Below are positions 43,449 through 52,198 of a stretch of DNA of 64,000 nt, piece by piece. Under the pieces are notes generated by a model that ran no database searches, was not told where the DNA came from, and worked only from the letters and a program-made list of their open reading frames with translations. The translations under genes and the position numbers were made by a program. Positions within the stretch are counted from its first letter, which is position 1, and every line of letters begins with the position of its first letter. This DNA is from Andreprevotia chitinilytica DSM 18519 (GTDB taxonomy: Bacteria; Pseudomonadota; Gammaproteobacteria; Burkholderiales; Chitinibacteraceae): the NCBI RefSeq assembly GCF_000711875.1, contig NZ_JONM01000015.1:41118-105117 (forward strand), read 5' to 3'.

Positions 43449-44465
43449 ATGAAAGCTGTTGCCCTGACCCATTACCTGCCGATTGATCACCCGGATGCCT
43501 TGCTGGATGTCGACCTCCCCAAGCCACAAGCCACCGGCCGCGATCTGCTGGTGAAAATCGAAGCCATCGCCGTCAATCCCGTCGACTACAAAGTGCGTTC
43601 GCCCAAGGACAAGGTCGAAACCACCCCGCGTGTGCTGGGCTGGGATGCGGCTGGCGTCGTCGAAGCGGTCGGGCCGGAGGTGACTTTGTTCAAACCGGGC
43701 GATGCGGTGTTCTACGCCGGCGATATCACCCGGCCGGGCAGCAACGCCGAGTATCAATTGGTGGACGAGCGCATCGTTGGGCACAAGCCGGACAGCCTCA
43801 ACTTCGCCGATGCCGCCGCCTTGCCGTTGACCGCGATCACCGCGTGGGAGGCGTTATTCGATCGCTTGGGCATCAGTAAAACCGGTGCGGATGCGGGCAA
43901 GACGGTGCTGATCATCGGCGGCGCAGGCGGTGTCGGCTCGATTGCGATCCAGCTTGCCAAGGAATTGGCTGGCCTGAAGATCATCACGACCGCATCCCGG
44001 CCGGAGTCGCGTGAATGGGTGAAACAGCTCGGTGCGGATGCGACCGTGGATCACACCGGTGACGTGGTGGCACAGGTGCGGGCGCTGGGGCACCAGTATG
44101 TCGATTACGCCCTGTGCTTCAACGATACCGACGCCCATTTCCCCGCGCTGGCCGAGCTGATCGCGCCGCAGGGCATGATTGCTACCATCGTTGAAAATAC
44201 CCGGCCGTTGCGGCTGGATGCGCTGAAATCCAAGAGTGCCGGCTTCGTGTGGGAGTTCATGTTCACCCGTGCCATGTTCCAGACGCCGGACATGATCGAG
44301 CAGCACAAGCTGCTGAATGAAATAGCGACGCTGATCGACAGCGGCAAGATCAAAACCACCGTCGGCGCGCATTACGGCGTCATCAACGCCGCCAATCTCA
44401 AGCACGCGCATGCGACGCTGGAGGCGGGGAAGATGATCGGGAAGATTGTTTTGGCCGGGTTTTGA
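43449..44465 (+). CDS. Zinc-type alcohol dehydrogenase-like / quinone reductase family oxidoreductase
   Basis: 338 residues of the MDR superfamily. GroES-like half (VALTHYLPIDHPDALLDVDL; VNPVDYKVRSPKDKVE; LGWDAAGVVEAVG) and Rossmann half with IIGGAGGVGSIAIQLAKELAG for NADPH. No structural-zinc cysteines, so it belongs to the zinc-free ZADH/quinone-oxidoreductase side. The substrate is probably a quinone or unsaturated carbonyl. Separate from the reductase at 42196 by a REP stem. Confidence 0.9.
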   Translation: MKAVALTHYLPIDHPDALLDVDLPKPQATGRDLLVKIEAIAVNPVDYKVRSPKDKVETTPRVLGWDAAGVVEAVGPEVTLFKPGDAVFYAGDITRPGSNAEYQLVDERIVGHKPDSLNFADAAALPLTAITAWEALFDRLGISKTGADAGKTVLIIGGAGGVGSIAIQLAKELAGLKIITTASRPESREWVKQLGADATVDHTGDVVAQVRALGHQYVDYALCFNDTDAHFPALAELIAPQGMIATIVENTRPLRLDALKSKSAGFVWEFMFTRAMFQTPDMIEQHKLLNEIATLIDSGKIKTTVGAHYGVINAANLKHAHATLEAGKMIGKIVLAGF

Positions 44466-44470
44466 TTTTG

Positions 44471-44605
44471 GGTTCCCCCCTTTTCGAAGGGGGGTAGGGG
44501 GGATTTCTGCGGCATCTCAAGTTGCAATGACGTCGAAATCCTCTGGCTGAGCGAATCAAAGATTCGCACGCTCACAATCCCCTTCAAAAAGGGGGAGGCC
44601 CGAAA
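44471..44605. repeat. Palindromic GAAATCCCCCC-family element, intergenic degenerate copy
   Basis: Left part GGTTCCCCCCTTTTCGAAGG then GGGGATTTCT; further right GCGAATCAAAGATTCGCAC, the same internal hairpin as in the mutL copy, and CCCCTTCAAAAAGGGG. Order and orientation of parts differ from the coding copies, suggesting two fused or rearranged units. Confidence 0.7.
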
Positions 44606-44660
44606 CCTCCAGGCATTGATTTTCCAGCGGTTTTTAAAGCGGAAGGCCGCATGGCTGTTG

Positions 44661-44666
44661 TATAAT
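44661..44666 (+). promoter_or_regulatory. Possible -10 box of the RNase II-type gene
   Basis: TATAAT 27 bases before the ATG at 44693. No clear -35 sequence. Confidence 0.35.
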
Positions 44667-44692
44667 CCGGCCCTTTTCTGTCGGGTTTGCAC

Positions 44693-46546
44693 ATGCACGT
44701 TTTTTACGAGGAAGACGGCGGCTTCAAGGTCGCCACGGTCAAGGAAACCCAACCGGCCAGCCTCATGGTGGAAGACGTGCGCGGCAAGCGCAGCAAGGTG
44801 AAGTCCGCCAATGTGCTGCTGCATTTCAACCAGCCCGACCCGGCGTCGCTGTTGAAGGAAGCCGAAGCGCTCGCGGCCGAGATCGATACCGATTTCCTGT
44901 GGGAAGTCTGTGGCGATGCCGAATTCGCCTTCGAGGCCCTCGCTGCCGACTACTTCGGCGAAAAGCCCTCCGCCCCGCAACAAGCCGCCGTGCTGCTGCG
45001 CGTGTCCGGCAGCCCGATGTACTTCTACAAGAAGGGGCGCGGCCACTACAAACCCGCACCCGAAGAGAATCTGAAAGCCGCCAAGGCTGGCCTGGAGCGC
45101 AAACAGCGCGAAGCCGAGCAGATGGCGGCCTGGCAGGCCGAATTGGCCGCCGGCACGCTGCCGGAAGCCTTCCTGCCCAAGATCAAGAATCTGCTGCATC
45201 GCCCGGACAAGAACGGCATGGAGTGGAAAGCGTTGGCGCAGGCCGCCGATGCCGCGCAAACCTCGCCGTTGCGCCTGCTGGAGCGCGTGGGCGCCATCCC
45301 GGATGCCGGTCAGTATTTCCTCGATGGCTTCCTGCTGGAATATTTCCCCAAGGGCCGCGAATTCGAGGCCAGCGAGCCGGTGTTCGCACCGACCGATCTG
45401 CCGGTGGCGGATGTGCAGGCGTTCTCGATCGATGACGCCACCACCACCGAAATCGATGACGCGTTCAGCCTCAAGAAACTGCCCAACGGCAATACGCAAG
45501 TCGGCATTCACATTGCCGCACCGGCGCTGGGCATCCTGCCGGACAGCGAGCTGGACAAGCACTTGCTGGAACGTCTCTCTACCGTTTATTTCCCCGGCGA
45601 CAAGATCACCATGTTGCCGGATGCTGCCGTGAACGTTTTCACGCTGGAAGCGGGCATCGCCCGGCCGGCAGTGAGCATGTATCTGGAAGTCGGCCCCGGT
45701 TACGACATCCTCTCGCATCGCTCGGTGGTCGAGCTGGTGCCGGTGGCCGCCAACCTGCGCCACGGCGATGTCGAAGTGCATTTCAACGAAGATACCGCTG
45801 GCCGCGATGGCGGCGATTACCCGTGGAAGCAGGAGCTGACTTTCCTGTGGCATCTGGCTGGCGCGCTCGAAGCGCGGCGTGGCCGGGCGGATGATCCGAA
45901 TGCGCCGGTGCGGATCGATTACAGCTTCTATGTCGACAAGCAGGGCGACGGCAGCCAGCGCGTGCGCATCCTGCCGCGTAAACGCGGCACGCCGATGGAC
46001 AAGCTGGTCGCCGAGATGATGATTCATGCCAACAGCCAATGGGGCAAGGATCTGAAGCAGGCGGAAATCGCCGCGATCTATCGCACCCAATCGCAAGGCC
46101 GTGTGCGCATGACCACGCAGGCTGGGCCGCACGTGGGCTTGGGCGTGGATTGCTATGCATGGTCCAGTTCGCCGTTGCGCCGCGCTGTCGACTTTGTGAA
46201 CCAGCAGCAAATCCTCGCGATGGTGCGCAACGAAAAGCCACGCTATGCCAAGAATGACGCCGAGTTGTTCGCCGTGATCGGCAGCTTCGATACCGCCTAT
46301 TCCGCCTACAACGAGTTCCAGGACAAGATGGAGCGCTACTGGTGCCTGCGCTATCTGGAGCAGGAAAACATCGTTGAGCTATCCGGCGCGGTGATCAAGG
46401 AAAACCTGGTGCGGATCGAGGGCATGCCTTTGGTGCTGCGCGTGGGTGGCCTGCCGGAATTGCCGGCCGGCACCACGGTCAAACTACAACGGCTTGGCGT
46501 GGATTATCTGGAGCTGAACGTAGAGTGCCGGATGGCCACGATTTGA
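44693..46546 (+). CDS. RNB-domain exoribonuclease (RNase II type)
   Basis: 617 residues from ATG 44693 (MHVFYEEDGGFKVATVKE). An N-terminal OB-like region precedes the RNB catalytic domain, whose Mg-binding segment is AFSIDDATTTEIDDAFSLKK with the usual cluster of aspartates. KGRGHYKPAPEENL and HANSQWGKDLKQ are also typical of the bacterial family sometimes annotated as rnb. It degrades RNA 3' to 5'. A C-terminal S1-like part is short (LPAGTTVKLQRLGVDYLELN). Confidence 0.9.
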   Translation: MHVFYEEDGGFKVATVKETQPASLMVEDVRGKRSKVKSANVLLHFNQPDPASLLKEAEALAAEIDTDFLWEVCGDAEFAFEALAADYFGEKPSAPQQAAVLLRVSGSPMYFYKKGRGHYKPAPEENLKAAKAGLERKQREAEQMAAWQAELAAGTLPEAFLPKIKNLLHRPDKNGMEWKALAQAADAAQTSPLRLLERVGAIPDAGQYFLDGFLLEYFPKGREFEASEPVFAPTDLPVADVQAFSIDDATTTEIDDAFSLKKLPNGNTQVGIHIAAPALGILPDSELDKHLLERLSTVYFPGDKITMLPDAAVNVFTLEAGIARPAVSMYLEVGPGYDILSHRSVVELVPVAANLRHGDVEVHFNEDTAGRDGGDYPWKQELTFLWHLAGALEARRGRADDPNAPVRIDYSFYVDKQGDGSQRVRILPRKRGTPMDKLVAEMMIHANSQWGKDLKQAEIAAIYRTQSQGRVRMTTQAGPHVGLGVDCYAWSSSPLRRAVDFVNQQQILAMVRNEKPRYAKNDAELFAVIGSFDTAYSAYNEFQDKMERYWCLRYLEQENIVELSGAVIKENLVRIEGMPLVLRVGGLPELPAGTTVKLQRLGVDYLELNVECRMATI

Positions 46547-46573
46547 TGCCAGAACGTGCGTGATAGCGGTCAT

Positions 46574-46647
46574 GTAGCCCGGACGGCTTGCCCGGCCGGG
46601 GAGGCTCTCCACATGATCCACCCCGGCCGGCAAGCCGTCCGGGCTAC
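46574..46647. repeat. REP-like inverted pair, GTAGCCCGGACGGC family
   Basis: GTAGCCCGGACGGCTTGCCC and GGCAAGCCGTCCGGGCTAC around a short spacer, after the RNase gene; it may protect or terminate that message. Confidence 0.87.
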
Positions 46648-46795
46648 GGTAGCGGCAGCGTTCCAGCGTTGCCGCACCCGTGGTGTCCTGCAACAGCAAA
46701 TCCTACTCGACCGTACGTCCGTAAGAATTGGTAGTCAGGTATCGCAATTGTGCCGATTCGTTTCCAGAATTCAGAGCAGTAACGAGTAAAAAATC

Positions 46796-47344
46796 ATGCT
46801 TCCCAAACGTCCGCTGAACCAACTGCTGCCTATCCGTTTTCGCAACGGTGAACAAGTGCGCCAGTTCTCCAAACCCTGCGTGCGTTGTGGCGCAATGCTC
46901 AACGCCAAGGATATGGAAGGCGCGGCGCGGTTGGTCGATGACCACATCGCCATTGCCGTGAAGGCACATTGCCCGGAATGCGGCGAAAACTTCGGTGTGG
47001 CCTGCGTGATCGACTCGGCCAAGCGGGTGCGCCGCGTGGTGATTCCGACTTGGGCATTCGGCTTGTACCTGCGCCGTTTGCCCTTGCAGGACGGCGAGCG
47101 CGAATTGCCACCGGCTGGCCGTCAAGCCGAAAGCGATGACATTGCGCCAGCCATTCCCACCCCGCCGCCTGCGCCGCAACACATCGTGCGTGGCGAAGAA
47201 GTCATCGGCCGCTACCTGGATAAGCCAATCCCGGCTTGGGTGCTGGTCGATGGCCGCCGCTTTGCCTTCGAGCGGATCGAGCTGGGCCAGAAGCTGGCCC
47301 CGCAGGAATTCCTGCTGGATGGCTGCCTGGTCTACAAGCTCTGA
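46796..47344 (+). CDS. Zinc-ribbon protein of unknown function
   Basis: 182 residues. Cys pairs CVRCGAML (about 28-35) and CPECGENF (about 59-66) make a zinc ribbon in the first third. A Pro-rich linker (APAIPTPPPAPQ) leads to a second conserved-looking segment (RGEEVIGRYLDKPIPAWVLVDGR is seen here as two halves). No known enzyme motif. The ATG follows an AT-rich leader. Next gene is panD on the same strand but 130 bases away with its own promoter. Confidence 0.7.
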   Translation: MLPKRPLNQLLPIRFRNGEQVRQFSKPCVRCGAMLNAKDMEGAARLVDDHIAIAVKAHCPECGENFGVACVIDSAKRVRRVVIPTWAFGLYLRRLPLQDGERELPPAGRQAESDDIAPAIPTPPPAPQHIVRGEEVIGRYLDKPIPAWVLVDGRRFAFERIELGQKLAPQEFLLDGCLVYKL

Positions 47345-47407
47345 TCGCCAAGGTTTAAACGAACCTGGCCTGGTCAGGTCAAACGCCGATGCCCGCGTCA
47401 TTGGCAC

Positions 47408-47435
47408 TTGGCTTGGCAAATCAAGCCGCTATAAT
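47408..47435 (+). promoter_or_regulatory. Sigma-70 type promoter of panD
   Basis: TTGGCT, 16-base spacer, TATAAT, ending 41 bases before the panD start. Confidence 0.65.
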
Positions 47436-47476
47436 CGCCAGCCCTATCCCGTTTACCGATCAGGCGGAGGTTCGCC

Positions 47477-47857
47477 ATGCAACGCTCGATGCTCAAATCC
47501 AAGATTCACCGCGTGACCGCCACGCATGCCGAATTGCACTACGAAGGGTCATGCGCCATCGACGAGGATTTGCTCGACGCCGCCAATATCCGCGAATTCG
47601 AAGCTGTCGATATCTGGAACATCAACAATGGCGAGCGCTTCTCGACCTACGCGCTGAAGGCGGCGCGCGGCTCCGGCATCATCTCGGTCAATGGCTCTGC
47701 GGCGCGGCGTGCCCAGGTTGGCGATCTGTTGATCATCGCCACCTTCGCCCAGTATGAAGAAGCCGAAATCGCCAACCATCACCCATCGCTGGTGTATGTG
47801 GATTCGGCCAACAAGATCACGCAGGTGAATCGCGGCATTCCGACCCAGACGGCCTGA
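47477..47857 (+). CDS. panD: Aspartate 1-decarboxylase
   Basis: 126 residues, the usual size. Makes beta-alanine from aspartate for pantothenate/CoA. The proenzyme cleaves itself between Gly24 and Ser25 (HYEGSCAID), forming the pyruvoyl cofactor. [16 protein letters not shown] and [13 protein letters not shown] are classic. No panB or panC beside it; monocistronic, with its own promoter and terminator. Confidence 0.97.
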   Translation: MQRSMLKSKIHRVTATHAELHYEGSCAIDEDLLDAANIREFEAVDIWNINNGERFSTYALKAARGSGIISVNGSAARRAQVGDLLIIATFAQYEEAEIANHHPSLVYVDSANKITQVNRGIPTQTA

Positions 47858-47866
47858 TTGCAACGT

Positions 47867-47910
47867 GGGCATAAAAAAACCGGTTCCGATGAACCGGTTT
47901 TTTTATGCCC
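47867..47910. terminator. Terminator of panD
   Basis: Perfect 20-base-pair stem beginning GGGCATAAAAAAACCGGTTC around loop CGAT, with A- and T-runs. Works in both directions. Confidence 0.93.
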
Positions 47911-48032
47911 ACCGTTTTTATGTCCATCATTTTGATGTGCGGCGTGTTGTGGCGTGAATCCACCACTCACCCAGCCGTCTGTCGGGCACGACCTGTTCCA
48001 TCAGGGTCGTGGGCTACTCTCCCGGTGCCTTG

Positions 48033-48053
48033 AAAACTGTTTCAAACAGTTTT
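48033..48053. promoter_or_regulatory. Perfect 21-base dyad upstream of the secreted CBM protein
   Basis: AAAACTGTTT and AAACAGTTTT around a single C, 50 bases before the start codon at 48103. It has the look of an operator for a dimeric repressor or activator. It is not found before the paralogous gene at 49926. Confidence 0.5.
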
Positions 48054-48102
48054 GCAGGCAATAAAAGATTCAATAAAACCAAACAGGAAGATGGAGGAGA
48101 AC

Positions 48103-49599
48103 ATGGCTTCGATGTCCGTTCTGGGCACGCGGCTGCTGGGCGCGGCTGCGCTCACGGTTTGCGTTGCAAGTGCTTATGCCGCGAGTTATCCGGCATGGAG
48201 CGCCACCACGATCTACACCGGTGGCGAATATGTCACCTTCCAGGGTTACAACTATCAGGCGCAGTGGTGGACGCAAGGCGATAGCCCCGCCACCAATTCC
48301 GGCCCGCAATACAGCGGCAAAGTCTGGCTGACATTGGGCGCAGCCACTGGCGCGACGCCCACCCCGGCCCCCACGCCAAAGCCAACCGCAACACCGGCCC
48401 CAACCCCGAAGCCCACGGCAACGCCAACACCGGTGCCGACTCCCAAGCCGACGGCTGTTCCTACGCCGACCCCAACCGCTACCCCGACGCCGACGCCCGT
48501 CCCCAGCGGATGCGACAACGCCAGCGTGATCACGGCTACGACGACCAGTGCCGGCGTAGCGCGCATCGGTTCAGTGTATTCGGCCACCTTGTACGACCCG
48601 ACACTGACCACCACCAACACTACGCATCAACCGCAAAAGATCACCGTGCAAGTCACCCGTGCCGGTAGTCCGCTGGCCGGTTGCAAGGTGAGCTGGACGC
48701 CGCAGAACGGCACCGCCAGCGGCTGGGTCTTCCCGCTCAGTGACAAGAGCGACGCCAGCGGCAACGTCAGCGCGTGGTGGGTGGCTGGCACCGCCAGCTC
48801 GCAAGCGGTAACGGCCAGCATCCAGCATCAGGATGGCTCGCAACGCACGGCGCAGATCACCGGCCAGGCGTATCCGCACCAGACGCGCGCCAACTCCATC
48901 CACATCAACTGGAGCACCGGCACTTGGGACCGCTTCACTGTGGATGTCACCCCGCAAACCTGGGGTCCGACCACTTACTATTCGGCGGTCAACTGGGTGG
49001 GTGCGTATACCGGCATCCAGTCCGGGCAGCTGCTGTTCTCGGTGTGGGACGTGAATGGCGTGAGCCCAACGGTGATCGACCAGGGCATGGCGACCACCTG
49101 CAAGAACTTCGGCGGCGAGGGCACCGGCATCCAGTGCTTGCTGCCGTTTACGCCGCAGGTGAACGTGGCCTATCGCTTCGAAGTCGACATCGATCCGACC
49201 ACCGACGGCCGTACCGATTACACGGTGTACTTCACCGACATGAGCAATGGCGTGCGCAAGAAATTCGCCACCCTGCGCTATCCGACCACGGTCAGCGCCT
49301 GGTACGCATCCGGCTTTGTCGAGGACTGGTCGGACGCCCAAGCCAACTGCATCGCCAACCCGGCCCGCATCGCCTATTTCGGCAACGTGCAATACCGCGA
49401 TAAAGCGACCAACCAGTGGGTGAAGGTCACCAAGGCCAGTGGCGATGCCGTCTACACGCCGACGCACAACGAAATCTGCAGCAATTACCAGTTCGGCGTC
49501 GAGAGCGGCAACTTCAAGCTCAGCACCGGTGGCGACGCGGTTGGGCAGCCGCTCAACCTGCCGGGCGGCCCGACTTCGGTGAGCATGACGCTGCCGTAG
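48103..49599 (+). CDS. Secreted carbohydrate-binding protein with DUF3472-like region
   Basis: 498 residues from ATG 48103, which has GGAGG upstream; an in-frame ATG at 48052 is less good. Signal peptide to about residue 27 (cut after AYA). Residues about 28-78 form a CBM5/12-type chitin-binding module (YPAWSATTIYTGGEYVTFQG; YQAQWWTQGDSPA). A PT/KPTATP low-complexity linker follows, then an Ig-like region and a C-terminal domain (NSIHINWSTGTWDRFTVDV; GGEGTGIQCLLPF) like DUF3472 proteins. No catalytic residues recognised. The CBM part is nearly identical to that of the M60 protein 49926-51650. Likely acts on chitin or host/environmental glycans. Confidence 0.82.
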   Translation: MASMSVLGTRLLGAAALTVCVASAYAASYPAWSATTIYTGGEYVTFQGYNYQAQWWTQGDSPATNSGPQYSGKVWLTLGAATGATPTPAPTPKPTATPAPTPKPTATPTPVPTPKPTAVPTPTPTATPTPTPVPSGCDNASVITATTTSAGVARIGSVYSATLYDPTLTTTNTTHQPQKITVQVTRAGSPLAGCKVSWTPQNGTASGWVFPLSDKSDASGNVSAWWVAGTASSQAVTASIQHQDGSQRTAQITGQAYPHQTRANSIHINWSTGTWDRFTVDVTPQTWGPTTYYSAVNWVGAYTGIQSGQLLFSVWDVNGVSPTVIDQGMATTCKNFGGEGTGIQCLLPFTPQVNVAYRFEVDIDPTTDGRTDYTVYFTDMSNGVRKKFATLRYPTTVSAWYASGFVEDWSDAQANCIANPARIAYFGNVQYRDKATNQWVKVTKASGDAVYTPTHNEICSNYQFGVESGNFKLSTGGDAVGQPLNLPGGPTSVSMTLP

Positions 49600-49925
49600 T
49601 GGGCGTTGAATGTAGCCCGGACGGCTTTGCCGGCCGGGGTGACGGCGCTACTTGGGGCCGTGAGGCCCCGGCCGCGACGCGTCCGGGCTACGTGTTGCGC
49701 AGCTGATACAGCGGGTGCAACGGAGAAAAGTCCCCGGTCTGCTTTGCTGAATCGAGCCAGCTGCAATGCGGCCTGGACGGCTTCATGTAGACATCCGTAC
49801 CAAATATCAGACTTTGCTGTTTTTGTTGATTTCGTAAGTTAAGCTGCGCATCGCCAGTCAGCTAGTCCGCTGGCAAGGGCAAGACTAAAAGCAAGACAAA
49901 ACAAGACTAATCAGGAGACGAGTGC
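49600..49925. other. Gap between the two secreted-protein genes
   Basis: Holds a REP-like inverted pair (49612-49691), then about 230 bases with no gene. Near the end are repeated CAAGACTAA/CAAGACAA units (about 49878-49910) ahead of the ribosome site CAGGAG. Confidence 0.6.
49612..49691. repeat. REP-like inverted pair, GTAGCCCGGACGGC family
   Basis: GTAGCCCGGACGGCTTTGCC and a diverged right half CCGCGACGCGTCCGGGCTAC after the DUF3472-like gene. Confidence 0.83.
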
Positions 49926-51650
49926 ATGTTCCAGAATTCCGCTTTCGGGGTACGGTATGTCGCCGTGGCCGCGGTGATGGTTGCCGCAGCCGGCGCACAC
50001 GCCGCGAGTTATCCGGCATGGAGTGCCACCAAGATCTACACCGGTGGCGAATATGTCACCTTCCAAGGCAACAACTATCAGGCGCAGTGGTGGACACAAG
50101 GCGATAGCCCCGCCACCAATTCCGGCCCGCAATACAGCGGCAAGGTCTGGTTGCCGGTTGGCGCTGCGACCGGGGCGACGCCTACTCCGGCACCCACGCC
50201 GAAGCCGACTGCAACACCGGTTCCAACACCGAAACCCACGGCAACGCCAGCACCAACCGCTGCCCCGACACCCAAGCCGACGGTTGTACCCACGCCGGTT
50301 GCGACGCCCAGACCCACGGCGACGCCGGTCCCCACGGTCGTTCCGACCCCGGTGGCCACGCCAGTGCCGACAGCTACACCGACACCAACGCCGGTTTCCA
50401 GCATCGTGCCGCCGCGTGCGATCACGCTGGAGCAACCGGGCGACATCGGCAAGCTGCGCGCCGCGCAACTGCGCAGCTTCAATCACACGCCGTTCCAGTC
50501 CACTGGTTACTGGGTGCAGACCGGCGACGTGCTGGTGGTGAACTACTACTACACCGGCGCCGCGCCGAGCCATAATCCGGAAATCTGGATTCACAGCATC
50601 GATGACGACACTTGGAACTACGACACCGACCAAAAGGTCGCGCTCGGCGTCGGCAGCACCACCATCACCGCCAGCAAGACCGGCGCGGTGTACGTGTCGG
50701 TGTTCAACGACCCGACTGGCGGCGAGATGAACGTCGAACTGACCTCGGGCGGCCGCATCATGCCGCGCTTCGTGCTCGGCCAGCACACGGCGGCGCAGTG
50801 GCAGCAGATGCTTTCCACCTACAGCACGGCGCCGTATGGCGAGCTGGTTGGCAACCGCATGATGCTGACGGCCACGTTGCCGAAGGTGCAGAAGTTCGCC
50901 ACCGATCCGGTCGGCCTGATGACCAAGTGGGATCAGATCGTCACGCTCGAAGACCAGCAATATGGCATCGCGCCGACCAATACCTGGCCGAACATCACGG
51001 ACAAGCACCGCTACCACTTCGTCGAACTGCCGACCTACACCGGCTGGATGTATTCGTGGCAATACCGGATGGCCAGCGCCCCGGCGGATGCCGCGATTGG
51101 TTCGGTGTTGAACGCGGCCACGCTGGGTTCGGATGGCTGGGGCCCGTGGCACGAACTCGGCCACCAGCACCAGCTCGGCCCGATGACGTGGGACGGCCAG
51201 ACTGAAGTGACGGTGAACCTGTCGTCCGCCTATGTGCAGCGGTCGCTTGGCTTGGCTAGCCGCTTTGAAACCGGCGGTGTCTGGACCAAGACCTTCGCTT
51301 ATCTGGCCCAGTCGACGCGTGACTTCACGGCACAGTCCGATCTGTTCGTGCGTGCGACCATGTTCTGGCAGCTCGATCTCGCCTTCGGCAGCGACTTCTA
51401 CGCCAGGCTCGGCACGTATATGCGCAGCCTGCCGTCGTCGCAATTGCCGACCACCAGCGATGCCAGGATTCAGTTCTACATCCTGAGTGCGAGCAAGGTG
51501 TCCGGCTACGACCTCACGCCGTTCTTCCAGCAATGGGGTGTGCCGGTTGCCGCGGCGACCACCACCAGCATCAATGCCTTGGCGCTCAAGCCGTTGACGG
51601 CACCGATCTGGGAAAACCGCGACAGCAACGTGAAGTACAAGCTGTACTGA
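49926..51650 (+). CDS. Secreted M60-type metallopeptidase with chitin-binding module
   Basis: 574 residues. Signal peptide to about 26 (AGAHA cut), then the same CBM5/12-type module as its neighbour (YPAWSATKIYTGGEYVTFQG), a long PTPKPTATP linker (about 80-160) and a peptidase M60/enhancin-like domain. Zinc motif HELGH at 409-413 in WGPWHELGHQHQLGP and the downstream glutamate E427 fit the M60 pattern HEXXH-X-E. Such enzymes cleave mucins and other O-glycosylated proteins. A fused chitin-binding module suggests a target such as insect peritrophic membrane or other chitin-glycoprotein matrices (inference). Confidence 0.9.
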   Translation: MFQNSAFGVRYVAVAAVMVAAAGAHAASYPAWSATKIYTGGEYVTFQGNNYQAQWWTQGDSPATNSGPQYSGKVWLPVGAATGATPTPAPTPKPTATPVPTPKPTATPAPTAAPTPKPTVVPTPVATPRPTATPVPTVVPTPVATPVPTATPTPTPVSSIVPPRAITLEQPGDIGKLRAAQLRSFNHTPFQSTGYWVQTGDVLVVNYYYTGAAPSHNPEIWIHSIDDDTWNYDTDQKVALGVGSTTITASKTGAVYVSVFNDPTGGEMNVELTSGGRIMPRFVLGQHTAAQWQQMLSTYSTAPYGELVGNRMMLTATLPKVQKFATDPVGLMTKWDQIVTLEDQQYGIAPTNTWPNITDKHRYHFVELPTYTGWMYSWQYRMASAPADAAIGSVLNAATLGSDGWGPWHELGHQHQLGPMTWDGQTEVTVNLSSAYVQRSLGLASRFETGGVWTKTFAYLAQSTRDFTAQSDLFVRATMFWQLDLAFGSDFYARLGTYMRSLPSSQLPTTSDARIQFYILSASKVSGYDLTPFFQQWGVPVAAATTTSINALALKPLTAPIWENRDSNVKYKLY

Positions 51651-51680
51651 TTCATTGCTCTGTTCGTACCGCAGCAAGAG

Positions 51681-51713
51681 GAAAGCCGGGCGTGATTGCC
51701 CGGCTTTTTTCTT
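51681..51713 (+). terminator. Terminator after the M60 peptidase gene
   Basis: GAAAGCCGGGC / GCCCGGCTTTTTTC hairpin with loop GTGATT, 30 bases after the stop. Confidence 0.92.
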
Positions 51714-51808
51714 GGGCGCGGGGGTACGGCAAGCGCAAGCTGACGAAGCCGCGCCGATGTGTACAATCTTTGCTATTCCTCAAGAGCCCCGCCAGAGCCT
51801 GAACCCTC

Positions 51809-52156
51809 GTGCCGCGTCGTCATCTCGCTACCCTGATCCTGCTGTGCCTGGCGCTGCTTTGGCAGCCCGTGCAAGCGGTGCGTGCCGCCAAAGCGCAAGC
51901 GGCGATGCTCACAGGGTTGGCGCTGTGCTCCGCTTCGCCGTCGACCAAGCAGAAGCTGCCAGCGGGCGAGCTGGCGCGACATCACGCGCATGACTGCTGC
52001 CAGCCCAATACGGGCAATGGCGTGTTGCCTTCCGCAACCATCGCGGCACCGTCGCCAATCTCTGCAGCGGCACCGCAGGCGCTGCCGCTATCGCCGCTGG
52101 TGGAGCACCCGCCACCGCAACAACGCGCCCGTGATCCACCGTCCCGCGTGGTTTGA
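51809..52156 (+). CDS. DUF2946-like periplasmic protein
   Basis: 115 residues from a GTG start. Hydrophobic signal (LATLILLCLALLWQPVQA), then HHAHDCC and a Pro/Ala-rich tail, the layout of DUF2946 proteins, which often sit beside copper genes. It lies 42 bases upstream of the PCuAC chaperone. Start codon and family are moderately certain; metal handling is inferred from the neighbour. Confidence 0.6.
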   Translation: MPRRHLATLILLCLALLWQPVQAVRAAKAQAAMLTGLALCSASPSTKQKLPAGELARHHAHDCCQPNTGNGVLPSATIAAPSPISAAAPQALPLSPLVEHPPPQQRARDPPSRVV

Positions 52157-52198
52157 TTGCCATCGCTTCGTTTTCCACGCTTTGAGGACTTTCCAATC

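Noticed and set aside
44372..46210. Minus-strand ORF of 612 codons
   Set aside because: Antisense shadow of the RNase II-type gene with His/Arg-rich composition and no ribosome site.
48350..48510. Tandem-repeat array resembling a CRISPR or minisatellite
   Set aside because: The repetition is the PTPKPTATP protein linker; there are no constant repeats with unique spacers. The same holds for 50170-50400.
49911..51677. Minus-strand ORF of 588 codons
   Set aside because: Antisense to the M60 peptidase gene; the low-complexity Arg/Gly run mirrors the Pro/Thr linker.
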